In this document: positions 7,037-14,563 of the stretch, piece by piece | How positions within the stretch are numbered: position 1 is the stretch's first letter | Layout of the letters: the number at the start of each line of letters is the position of its first letter | NCBI GenBank assembly: GCA_017510785.1 | Contig: JAFWMH010000002.1 | Span: 1 to 41,192, forward strand | Source of the DNA: Atopobiaceae bacterium | GTDB lineage: Bacteria; Actinomycetota; Coriobacteriia; Coriobacteriales; Atopobiaceae | Direction of reading: 5' to 3' | Length of the DNA: 41,192 nucleotides | Notes under the pieces: generated by a model | Database searches by the model: none | What the model saw: the letters and a program-made list of their open reading frames with translations, nothing else | Told to the model about the DNA's origin: nothing | Program-made: the position numbers and the translations under genes

Positions 7037-8113
7037 TTACCGACTCCGACGGTCGTTCTCGGACTTGCGATAGAACTCCCGCTTGTCGGCAAACATGTTG
7101 ATTTCCGCCTCGTTAACCAGATCGCGCATGTCTACTTTTCCACGCACCTTCTCGCGCGCGGCGATTCCAAACGACACGTGGTACCCCTTCGCGCTCAGCG
7201 ACCGCCTCAGCTGGTCAACCTCTAACGTTAGATCCTCCAGCCGTCCATCCGCCCGAAAGCCGACGAACTCGTCACCACCGATGCGATAGGTATCCTCCTT
7301 GCCGAAGCGCCGCTGAATGGCCTCCGCCACCTCACACAGCATCTTATCGCCTGCGGCATGCCCATGCTTGTTGTTCATCTCGTGCAGACCATTCGCATCG
7401 GCGTAAACGCAGCATAAATTTGATGTGCACAACTTGGGGTATTCCCGCAAACGGCTCTCGTAATAGTTTCGGTTTTTAACCCCAGTCAACAAGTCAGTTT
7501 GGCCCATGTATTCAATCTGCTTGGATTGTGCGAGCGCCCGAATTTTGATGCTCATAATGAATGCGGTGGTTGCAACCGCCACCATGCCGAACGTGACCAT
7601 ATTCCAAACGTCGCTTTCCGCCACATCTGGTGTCTTAAAGCGGATAACAATCCCGCAGAATGCCGCAACAACGATTGCTATCAGCGCGTAAAGCCTTATG
7701 GGGCGGTCGTAGAACAACAACGGACTCACCAGCAAAAAGGCAACTGCGGAAACAGCCGGCTTTTCTGCGTGAAGCATCGAAATATGGACGCCGAACGCGA
7801 ATAGCGTGATTTCGAATACATACACAACCGGCATGACGAGCGCGGGATGCTTGGGCAAAACAAAGCGAGAGCATAGCAGAATAATCAGCATCTCCACACT
7901 GCAAAACAGGTATGTCGCACGATTGATATCGGCAAAACCACGATAAAACGCACTCGCAACGGTCAGCACGAAAAACATCACCGCGGCAAGCAACGAAAAC
8001 CTGTTCAGCAGTATCCGATTCTCTTCATGGATACTGGGAAGCAGCTCCTCGTACTTGTCTTTATCTACTCCCGCATAAAGAAGCAGATTCCTCAATTCGC
8101 GAATGCTGGTCAC
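7037..8113 (-). CDS. Membrane diguanylate cyclase (GGDEF)
   Basis: An inner-membrane protein with about six hydrophobic helices followed by a cytoplasmic GGDEF domain, expected to make cyclic di-GMP from two GTP. The catalytic domain starts at TDLLTGVKNRNYY and includes the nucleotide-binding DANGLHEMNNKHGHAAGD and an intact RIGGDEF loop; the canonical RxxD inhibitory site five residues before it is absent. The frame is open to an ATG at 8185, but that part overlaps dispersed repeat R2 and lacks protein character, so I place the start at GTG 8113 (VTSIRELRNLLLYAGV), giving 358 residues. No PAS or other sensor domain is seen; the membrane part is the likely input. Confidence 0.88.
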   Translation of the reverse strand: MTSIRELRNLLLYAGVDKDKYEELLPSIHEENRILLNRFSLLAAVMFFVLTVASAFYRGFADINRATYLFCSVEMLIILLCSRFVLPKHPALVMPVVYVFEITLFAFGVHISMLHAEKPAVSAVAFLLVSPLLFYDRPIRLYALIAIVVAAFCGIVIRFKTPDVAESDVWNMVTFGMVAVATTAFIMSIKIRALAQSKQIEYMGQTDLLTGVKNRNYYESRLREYPKLCTSNLCCVYADANGLHEMNNKHGHAAGDKMLCEVAEAIQRRFGKEDTYRIGGDEFVGFRADGRLEDLTLEVDQLRRSLSAKGYHVSFGIAAREKVRGKVDMRDLVNEAEINMFADKREFYRKSENDRRSR

Positions 8114-8151
8114 GTGTTTTTCGCAATCCCCATTAGCCGGCCATACTTGTT

Positions 8152-8201
8152 GCCGCAGAACCCCTAAGCTCCGCTGTGTCCGCACATACTATTATCCATC
8201 T
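8152..8201. repeat. Dispersed repeat R2, copy 1
   Basis: gccgcagaacccctaagct is followed by about 30 similar bases up to tatccatct; it matches 14108-14157 at about 44 of 50 positions. It lies between the diguanylate cyclase and the divergent truncated kinase. Confidence 0.75.
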
Positions 8202-8359
8202 AGGGTGCCGCCGGTCAAGAGTGTCTCTAGCGCGCTTCAACGCCTCCGCCCCCCAACACCCCCGCGACACACGTCTCCCTTTGTTGGACATTAGTTGGAC
8301 AACACTTGGTAATGTGAGCATGATTGTGGTCTTTTGCTGCGAGGAAGGAGGACAAACAC

Positions 8360-9259
8360 GTGGGCCAAGACGTCACCAGCATAGCGATTGTTGCGGTCAT
8401 CCTCCTCCTGCGCATCGCGAGCTGCTCCATTGCAGAGGTGCTCGACGTTACCTTGGACCCCAGACAGCGCAAGAACCTCCTTTCGCTCAATGCGATTATC
8501 GCAAGCCTAGCCTTGGCAAACTGGTTCGTTGGCTCCGTAATGCACAACGAGGCCATGCGGCTGGCGATAACTGCAACAACCGCGTACGTGTACGCCGTGT
8601 GCCCAGCCATCTTTGCCCAGTTTCTCTCCATTATGGATGCGAGCAAAAAGCAGATGCGCGTGGTGTGGGGATTGGTAATGGGCAATGCCTTGCTATATGC
8701 CAGCGCGTTCTTTTGTCCTCTTACCTTCTATTATGCAAGCGACAACCACCTACATTATGGGCCCCTTGGACATGCCGCGCGCGTAGTTGCAGCCCTGTTC
8801 ATCTTGCAAATCGCATATATCGCCATACGCGAGTTCAGGAAAAGGCGCCTGCCCGACGATCTGCTCCCCATATTCGGTGCGCTCATAATAATCTGCTCAG
8901 TTGCTCTTGACGACGTGCTGAAGACTAGCAACACCACATGGTTTCGCATAGTCACCCTTAGCATGCCCATCGCGTCCGATGCCATGTTCTTGTGGGTTCA
9001 CCTCACGATCGCACGCGAGTACAAAGAGGCGTTGCTCGTCAAGCAACGAACGCAGCTTGCCGTTTCGCAAATACAGCCCCACTTTTTGTATAACACGCTC
9101 ACAGGTCGATATTCCATCAGATTTCGTGCCCGCGATTTGCACAGGTCGATATTCCAGCGGATTTCGTCCCGGGAAAAGACTCCTCCTACCGGACGCTTAC
9201 CCTCTGCCGCACGCATCGGTGCCGCATACGGCATTTGTGCCAGGAACACAAGGCATTGA
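8360..9259 (+). pseudogene. LytS/YehU-type sensor histidine kinase, cut off at the H-box
   Basis: GTG at 8360 follows a very strong AGGAAGGAGG, so it is preferred over an ATG at 8324. About 220 residues form seven hydrophobic helices; then comes QLAVSQIQPHFLYNTL, the phospho-acceptor block of the His_kinase (LytS/YehU) family, with His241. Homology stops within two codons of this block. The nucleotide-binding HATPase domain (N and G boxes, another ~120 residues) is missing, replaced by Arg-rich sequence coming from a 31-bp direct repeat. The remaining product could not phosphorylate. The partner LytTR regulator normally found downstream is also absent. Confidence 0.85.
9100..9170. repeat. 31-bp direct repeat at the kinase breakpoint
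   Basis: cacaggtcgatattcca plus a further 14 bases occurs at 9100-9130 and 9140-9170 with three differences and a 9-base spacer. It begins immediately after the H-box codons of the truncated kinase. Confidence 0.8.
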
Positions 9260-9682
9260 AATGAACTTTTATCACACTTCGCCTCATGCGCTTCACGAGA
9301 CCGCTACCTCACAGGCTTTGCCACGAAAGACTTCTCCCGCGTTATGCGACATGGTATTTTCACGCTTAGTATGCCTGAAAGTCACTGCAGGGCTTCTTTG
9401 GGGCCGAAGTGGCTCGTTTGGCACCCAACGTCGGCATGGGTACCGTTCGTGCCGTCCGGCAGACAAGGCCAAGCGCAAGATGTCGCAATACTCTCGCACG
9501 TTGCTTCATGAGAAGTAGAGCGTTGCCCCCGGCGCAAGTGCCTCGATTAAGGCGACGTCCAAACCTGGCTACGCATTCAAAAGTTGGCCGCAGGGTTGTG
9601 GCTTATCGACACCTCATGCTCGGCGAGAACCGCAAACTCATTATCGCCGCCAACTCAACAATGCACACGCCCGAAATGTCGC
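9260..9682. other. Intergenic region without a gene
   Basis: No protein-like frame. A single copy of the ggcaccca...tgggtacc repeat core lies at about 9418-9445, related to the array at 4135. The rest shows nothing recognisable up to the promoter of the flavin reductase. Confidence 0.5.
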
Positions 9683-9713
9683 TTGACTTAAACCATGGTT
9701 TAAGTATCAGAAT
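9683..9713 (+). promoter_or_regulatory. MerR-type promoter/operator before the flavin reductase
   Basis: TTGACT (9683-9688) serves as -35 and overlaps a perfect 20-bp palindrome ACTTAAACCATGGTTTAAGT (9686-9705). A CAGAAT at 9708-9713 would give the long 19-bp spacer typical of MerR-family promoters, where the dimer binds between -35 and -10. TATCAG at 9705-9710 would give a 16-bp spacer instead. No MerR-family gene is nearby, so the regulator acts in trans. Confidence 0.65.
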
Positions 9714-9755
9714 ACCTCATATGGATAATTCTTAGTGAAAGGGAGGCGAATCAAC

Positions 9756-10298
9756 ATGAGCAAAAAGAACATCGGCGCGACGCTGGCCCTCTATCCCTGC
9801 CCCGTCATCGTGGTGGGCGCCATGGTGAACGATAAGCCCACCTGGACCCTGGTGGCCCATGCCGGGACCGTGGCCCACACCCACCTGATGGTTTCGCTGG
9901 TCCAGGCGCACTACATCAACCAAGGAATCCGGGAGAACAACAAGCTTTCCGTCAACGTCGTGGACGAGTCCTGGCTGGCGAAGGCGGACAAGATGGGGAC
10001 CATCTCGGGCAACAAGGTCGATAAATCCGAGGAGTTCGCCTGGACCATGGGCGAGAACGGCGCCCCCCTCATCGACGAGGCCAAGGTGTCCATCGAGTGC
10101 GAGGTGGACGGCAACTACGAGCTGGAGCATTTCGACCACTTCATTTGCAAGATCCTCGCGACCTACGCGGACGAGGCAGTCCTCAACGAGAAGGGCAAGA
10201 TCGACTACCACACCTTCAAACCGGTTCTGTTTGAGTTCCCTACCTACGAGTACTTCGTGACCGGCGAGAAAGTCGGTAACTGCGGAAAGATGAACTGA
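9756..10298 (+). CDS. Flavin reductase family protein (FMN-binding split barrel)
   Basis: A 180-residue protein of the flavin reductase-like family: LALYPCPVIVVGAMVNDKPT at the N-terminus (FMN phosphate region), AHTHLMVSLVQAHYINQGIRENNKLSVNVVD in the middle, and a C-terminal IDYHTFKPVLFEFPTYEYFVTGEKVGNCGKMN. It probably transfers hydride from NAD(P)H to flavin or acts as a flavoprotein oxidoreductase. The ATG at 9756 follows AAAGGGAGG with good spacing; a GTG at 9735 overlaps that site. Codon use is strongly biased to GC-ending codons, suggesting high expression. A MerR-type operator upstream suggests induction by an electrophile, metal or redox stress. Confidence 0.9.
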   Translation: MSKKNIGATLALYPCPVIVVGAMVNDKPTWTLVAHAGTVAHTHLMVSLVQAHYINQGIRENNKLSVNVVDESWLAKADKMGTISGNKVDKSEEFAWTMGENGAPLIDEAKVSIECEVDGNYELEHFDHFICKILATYADEAVLNEKGKIDYHTFKPVLFEFPTYEYFVTGEKVGNCGKMN

Positions 10299-10571
10299 CG
10301 CCCGCGGGTCGTAGCGATTACGCTTGGTCCCCCAAACCGTCCACAATCGCCCGACCGCACACCCCGCTAACGGGCCTGCCCCTAAAGATTAGTCAAATGT
10401 CCCGTCCGTGGCCCGGAGGGCAAAGCTCAAACAGCTATCGGTCTGCGGAACTGCGCGCGGCTGCTCCTCCGGGCCACTTTGCGATTTGACGCTTCTTTAG
10501 GCGGGCTAACGGGCGCGAGCGGCAACCGCCGGCATACAGGCCACGCTTGTATGCCGGCGGTTATCACATCC
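10299..10571. other. Intergenic hairpins after the flavin reductase
   Basis: GTGGCCCGGAGG (10408-10419) pairs with CCTCCGGGCCAC (10466-10477) around a 46-base loop, and its left half carries the short repeat shared with 2844-2868. A second hairpin has a perfect 15-bp stem, AACCGCCGGCATACA (10524-10538) with TGTATGCCGGCGGTT (10548-10562), and a 9-base loop. Neither has a good T run. They separate the flavin reductase from the convergent ATPase. Confidence 0.6.
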
Positions 10572-10694
10572 TCACCCGCGCGTCCCCGCGTCACCCGCGC
10601 GTCCCCGCGTCACCCGCGCGTCCCCGCCTCACCCGCGTCACCCGCGCGTCCCCGCGTCACGCGCGCGTCCCCGCGTCACCCGCGCGTCCCCGTG
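10572..10694. repeat. 19-bp tandem array abutting the ATPase stop codon
   Basis: The unit tcacccgcgcgtccccgcg starts at 10572, 10591, 10610, 10638, 10657 and 10676, with a 9-base partial unit at 10629; copies differ by 0-2 bases. The last unit ends at 10694, and the ATPase stop codon (tca on the plus strand) is at 10695-10697, so the stop codon itself has the sequence of the next unit's start. Confidence 0.9.
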
Positions 10695-12785
10695 TCAACC
10701 TGGAAGATAGCTGCGCATCGCCGAGGTTCCAAGCGCCACGGTCGAGACGTTATGCAACAGCGACGACGTTTGAGGGGTAATGGCACCACCAATTCCCAGC
10801 GCCAAAAGGCCCGAGTTCCACAGCATGATTTCCCAAAAGCTTTTATCAAGCCTGTTCATCAAACCTTGGCTCAGCTTGCGCAGACGCACCAGTGAGCCCA
10901 AGTCAGAGTCGGTGAGCGTAATGTCGGCAACCTCGCGCGCGATGGCAGTTCCCGCCGCCATGGCGACGCCCACATTCGCCTCCTTGAGCGCAGGCGAGTC
11001 GTTTACGCCATCGCCCACCATAACCACGCTCCGGCCAGACTCCCGCAACTTGCGCACATACTCGTACTTCTGCTCGGGCAGCATGTTTGCAACCCATTCG
11101 GTTACCCCCACGGATTCGGCCACACGCCGAGCCGCTGCCTTGTTGTCGCCCGTAAGCATTACCACGTGCTCGAACCCAAGCGCGCGCAAGTCGCGAACCG
11201 CCTCGTGCGCACCATCCTTTATGGGGTCTTCGATTCCGATTACGCCCACGAGCACGCCGTCCACGGCAAGATAGAGCGCCGAAAGACCACGCACTTCCTC
11301 CTCAATAGTGCGCCGCTGCTCAGTGCTCACCTCCACACGCTCGTCGCCCATCACAAAATGGCGCGACCCAATAACCACGCGCTTTCCGTCCAGTGAGGAC
11401 GCCAGACCATGAGCTACGATGTACTCGACCTCGGCGTGACGCTCGCGGTGCTTCAGGTTTTTGTCTGCCGCCGCCTTAACCACGGCGCGAGCCACGGGAT
11501 GCGGGTAGTGTTCCTCAAGACAAGCAGAAAGGCGCAGCACCTGGTCGCGACGGTAACCATTGAGGGCAATGACTTTTCGCACGCGCGGCACCGCCTCGGT
11601 AAGGGTGCCGGTCTTGTCGAATACGATGGTATCTGCCTGGGCAAAGTCCTCGAAGTGGCGCGAACCCTTAACGCTTATGCCCATTCGCGCACCCTCGCTC
11701 ATGGCACTCAACACCGAAACCGACCCCGTGAGTTTGAGCGCACAGGTGTAGTCCACCATAAGACTCGCGGCGACCTTTGTGGGGTCGCGCGTAGTGAGGG
11801 CCACCAGCGCCGAAAGAAGAAAGTTCCAGGGAACAATGCCATTCGCAAGGCGCTCGCGGCGCGCCTCCGTAACGCTCTTTTGCTCCTCCGACTGCTCGAC
11901 CAGCGAAACGATGGATCGCAGGCGCGTTTTGTTCGCGGCTTTGGAGACTCGCACGAAGATTTCGCCTTCCTCCAGCGAAGTCCCCGCATACACCGAGTCA
12001 CCAACCGTGCGCTCCACTGCCAAGGGCTCACCCGTGAGCGCTGCCTGATTGACCATGCCCACGCCCCGCTCAACCGTTCCGTCGATGGGCACCGGCTGTC
12101 CGGTGCGTACCACCACGAGGTCACCCTCAACCAAGTCGGTAGCCGACACGCTAATCTCTTGTCCGCGCTCCACGCGAGCCGCCAGGTCGGGCACGCTCAG
12201 CAGTGAGTAGATAAGCTCGTTTGCAGACTGCGCGCGCGTATAGTCCTCAAGAACCTCGCCCACATCCAAGAGGAACATGGTTTCGCTTGCCGTTGACGCA
12301 TCGCCTTGCGCAAACGACGCTCCAATGGCGGCCGCATCCAAGGTGGCCACGTCGAGCTTACCCCTACTCAAGGAGACAAAAGCAAGTCGCAGGAAATGCC
12401 TGTACTGCCAAATGGCGTAAATTATGTCTAGTGGCGCGGGCAAGAACAAGCGTCGCATTACAAAGCCGCCTACCGTACACGCGAGGTCGAGCACAAGGTC
12501 GTGGGTCCGCGTGGTCAAGGCATACGTATAGTCCGAGCGCACCGCATCGAGCTGCTTGCCATCGATGGCTCCAAGATAATCGAGCACACGTGCGCGAGTC
12601 TTCTCGCCTTCCAACGTACCGTACGTAACGGCAATCGAACCGATGCGAGAATAGATTTTTGCATCCTTCACCGCGGGACAATCAAGCAACACTCTAAACA
12701 GCGGATCCACATCGTCTTCGCGCACCACGCCATTGAGTTGCACGCGCAGACGCCCAGGCACCTCATGCTCTATGGAATAATACAT
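10695..12785 (-). CDS. P1B-type heavy-metal translocating ATPase
   Basis: A 696-residue metal-pumping P-type ATPase of the cytoplasmic membrane. An HMA-like N-terminal segment lacks a CxxC (PGRLRVQLNGV ... YSRIGSIAVTYG). It is followed by an actuator TGEP (251-254), the membrane metal-site motif DYTCALKL around 345-352, phosphorylation motif DKTGTLTE with Asp390, the HYPHPVARAV HP-locus, TGDNKAAA and GDGVNDSPAL. The membrane motif is CAL rather than CPC, so the ion cannot be assigned from it. Its ribosome site (GGAG) overlaps the stop codon of the DUF6110 gene seven bases upstream, implying translational coupling. An inverted-repeat operator before the pair suggests metal-responsive control. 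Confidence 0.92.
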   Translation of the reverse strand: MYYSIEHEVPGRLRVQLNGVVREDDVDPLFRVLLDCPAVKDAKIYSRIGSIAVTYGTLEGEKTRARVLDYLGAIDGKQLDAVRSDYTYALTTRTHDLVLDLACTVGGFVMRRLFLPAPLDIIYAIWQYRHFLRLAFVSLSRGKLDVATLDAAAIGASFAQGDASTASETMFLLDVGEVLEDYTRAQSANELIYSLLSVPDLAARVERGQEISVSATDLVEGDLVVVRTGQPVPIDGTVERGVGMVNQAALTGEPLAVERTVGDSVYAGTSLEEGEIFVRVSKAANKTRLRSIVSLVEQSEEQKSVTEARRERLANGIVPWNFLLSALVALTTRDPTKVAASLMVDYTCALKLTGSVSVLSAMSEGARMGISVKGSRHFEDFAQADTIVFDKTGTLTEAVPRVRKVIALNGYRRDQVLRLSACLEEHYPHPVARAVVKAAADKNLKHRERHAEVEYIVAHGLASSLDGKRVVIGSRHFVMGDERVEVSTEQRRTIEEEVRGLSALYLAVDGVLVGVIGIEDPIKDGAHEAVRDLRALGFEHVVMLTGDNKAAARRVAESVGVTEWVANMLPEQKYEYVRKLRESGRSVVMVGDGVNDSPALKEANVGVAMAAGTAIAREVADITLTDSDLGSLVRLRKLSQGLMNRLDKSFWEIMLWNSGLLALGIGGAITPQTSSLLHNVSTVALGTSAMRSYLPG

Positions 12786-12792
12786 GCTGCCG

Positions 12793-13026
12793 TTACTCCG
12801 AATCGGTCGCCGCAGCCGCCTGCTCGTTCATGTAGGTTGCCTCGGCCACCATGTCGCCAACCTCAGCGCGTGCCTGCTCCACAAGGTCCAAATAACCCGC
12901 CTTCACGCGCATGCCGGCGGCAATGCACTGCACATAGCAACGCTTGGCCGGTTCACTCGTAAGGACCTTTGGCACCACCTGTCCAAGCGCGGCGCCTCCC
13001 AAAAGCAAACGAATCGTCGAACTCAT
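12793..13026 (-). CDS. DUF6110-like small partner of the metal ATPase
   Basis: A 77-residue protein: a hydrophobic N-terminal segment (IRLLLGGAALGQVVPKVL), then TSEPAKRCYVQCIAAGMRVKAGYLDLVEQARAEVGDMVAEA and a short tail. This is the layout of DUF6110 proteins, which are encoded just before P1B ATPases in many anaerobes. Mycobacterial PacL proteins (DUF1490) have an analogous arrangement and act as metal-binding partners of CtpC; whether this protein does so is inference. The start follows CAAGGAGGTAAGTGCC. It is first in a two-gene operon with the ATPase. Confidence 0.75.
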   Translation of the reverse strand: MSSTIRLLLGGAALGQVVPKVLTSEPAKRCYVQCIAAGMRVKAGYLDLVEQARAEVGDMVAEATYMNEQAAAATDSE

Positions 13027-13045
13027 GGCACTTACCTCCTTGTTT

Positions 13046-13100
13046 ACTATGGCTAACTCAACTTGCCATAGTATAGCGTTTTTGCGCTAACACTAGTTAG
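13046..13100 (-). promoter_or_regulatory. Operator/promoter of the DUF6110-ATPase operon
   Basis: On the minus strand a TATACT (13075-13070) makes a good -10 with an extended GC in front. Two inverted repeats overlap the promoter: ACTATGGC (13046-13053) with GCCATAGT (13065-13072), and CTAAC (13087-13091) with GTTAG (13096-13100), flanked by TTT/AAA. The second resembles half-sites of DtxR/MntR-type metalloregulators loosely, but is not a consensus match. Confidence 0.5.
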
Positions 13101-13273
13101 GTAAATGCAACTTTTTCTTTGTTCTATCCCATGGGCGCTCGTAGGGCGCTCAGCAGCGGAGGCACTGCGTCGGAGACACCAGCTCAGTGCGCTAGATGCC
13201 CACGAAATCGCAGAGCGCCGCCGCAGTTGGCGCAGCCAACAAAAGCCTTATCTCAGGTGCCGCCGCCAATGGA

Positions 13274-14005
13274 CTATTTGTCCCAAGGACTGGTCCAAAT
13301 TGCAATAAGGGCGCCGAGGGCGACGAAGAACGGCAGCGCCAGCATGATTTGCCCAGGAATGGGGACAAACCCGACGATAATCCATGAGTGGTCGAAGAAG
13401 CGTGACCTCGCGAGGCCGATTGTTGCGGCATATCCAGCCCAGATGACGGCGACGGTGCCCGCGACGCGCAGGAGCGTCCGCCCTAGGCCCGGGCCCGTGA
13501 CGCCGCCACCTGACGCCGCCGCAGCGGTTTTATCTGCAGGGCCAGAGGCAAACGAGAACCCCTCGCAAAGGACGACGAGCACGACGGGCAGCACGGCCTG
13601 CACGACGAGGTTGGCCACGAATATGCGGGCCGGACCACTCGGCCCGTACGTCAAATAGAGGAGGCGCAGGTTGAGCGCCTGCAGCCCGGGAATATCGCTC
13701 ACACCGAGAAGGCGCAGGTTGAGGCCGGGCACGTATCGCAAGCCAAAGAGCACGGCACTCGCCGCGGCACAGCCAAAAATCGCGTTCCGTCCCTCAACGC
13801 GCCCCTTCGCGTAATCGAGATACCCCTTTACGAGAATCCCGCCGGGAATCAGTATGGCAAGTGCCACCACGAAAAACTGATATGAGAGGTGGAGTCCGCG
13901 CAAGCTCAGGGCCAGAGTATCGCCGAAGAGATACAAAACAGCGAGCAGGTAGAGCGCTTCGACGACAAGCCAAATTCTGCTGAACACTTTGCGTTTCCCG
14001 TCCAT
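13274..14005 (-). CDS. Polytopic membrane protein of unknown function
   Basis: A 243-residue protein with about six hydrophobic segments: VVEALYLLAVLYLFG, QFFVVALAILIPGGILV, AIFGCAAASAVLFGL, IFVANLVVQAVLPVVLVVLC, LRVAGTVAVIWAGYAATIGL and a final IMLALPFFVALGALIAIW. There is a Gly/Ala/Ser-rich loop before the fifth. No motif identifies a substrate or fold. It has a good AAAGGAG site. It is alone on its strand, followed by about 170 bases without features before the promoter of the ATPase operon. Not recognised. Confidence 0.7.
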   Translation of the reverse strand: MDGKRKVFSRIWLVVEALYLLAVLYLFGDTLALSLRGLHLSYQFFVVALAILIPGGILVKGYLDYAKGRVEGRNAIFGCAAASAVLFGLRYVPGLNLRLLGVSDIPGLQALNLRLLYLTYGPSGPARIFVANLVVQAVLPVVLVVLCEGFSFASGPADKTAAAASGGGVTGPGLGRTLLRVAGTVAVIWAGYAATIGLARSRFFDHSWIIVGFVPIPGQIMLALPFFVALGALIAIWTSPWDK

Positions 14006-14107
14006 CGCACATCTCCTTTTGCTTGGCGAATTGATAATAAGCTTACTTACTGCTCATTATACAGAAAGTCGACCTGTACAAATCATGTTTGGCACCCATT
14101 GTGGTTC

Positions 14108-14157
14108 GCCGCAGAACCCCTAAGCTACATTGTATCCGCACATACTGGTATCCATCT
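14108..14157. repeat. Dispersed repeat R2, copy 2
   Basis: Matches 8152-8201 in the same orientation (about 44 of 50). A gtttggcaccca element of the other repeat family lies just before it (14090-14101). It borders the CARDB-like fragment at 14241. Confidence 0.75.
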
Positions 14158-14240
14158 TGGTTAGCACCGGCTAATGACGCCTCCAGAACCCCCGCCCTTG
14201 CGCACCCCACGCGCCAACCAATTCGGCTACCTGTAATCAT

Positions 14241-14483
14241 TTGGTGAGTCCGGGGGGCAACATCGACTTCCGCGTGGCCGTGCGCAACGACGGCAACACC
14301 TTCCTCTCGGGCGCCACGCTCAAGTTGTGCGCCCTCAACGAGGAGACACAGGCGTACGAGTACGTGCCCGGCGCGGAATCTGCACTAACCTTTAGCGTGG
14401 ACACCATTCGCGAGTCCACCTACAACCAAAGCGATGGCCAGGGTGGCTACACAGACGTGGAGCCCGACTACGCGCCGCCCTAG
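14241..14483 (+). pseudogene. CARDB-like surface protein fragment
   Basis: About 80 codons reading VSPGGNIDFRVAVRNDGNTF and on through SGATLKLCALNEETQAYEYVPGAESALTFSVDTIRE. The pattern 'GG.idf.V.v.NdGn.f..ga.lkl' fits a CARDB or similar Ig-fold adhesion module of a surface protein. There is no signal peptide, no ribosome site and no anchor, and the 5' side runs straight into repeat sequence. It is a remnant of a larger gene. Confidence 0.6.
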
Positions 14484-14525
14484 CCGCCTACGAGCGCCGT
14501 CGCGCCGAGAACGAGAAGTCATAGT

Positions 14526-14548
14526 CAAGGCGGACCCGTCCCGCCTTG
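14526..14548. terminator. Hairpin between the fragment and the M13 peptidase
   Basis: CAAGGCGG (14526-14533) pairs with CCGCCTTG (14541-14548) around a 7-base loop. It lies 16 bases after the convergent peptidase stop codon. No strong T run on either strand, so efficiency is doubtful. Confidence 0.5.
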
Positions 14549-14563
14549 GCCTTGTATGCCGTC

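Noticed and set aside
9100..9170. CRISPR repeat pair
   Set aside because: Only two copies with a 9-base spacer; it is a simple direct repeat.
10572..10694. CRISPR-like array
   Set aside because: Units are contiguous 19-mers without spacers; no cas genes in the window.
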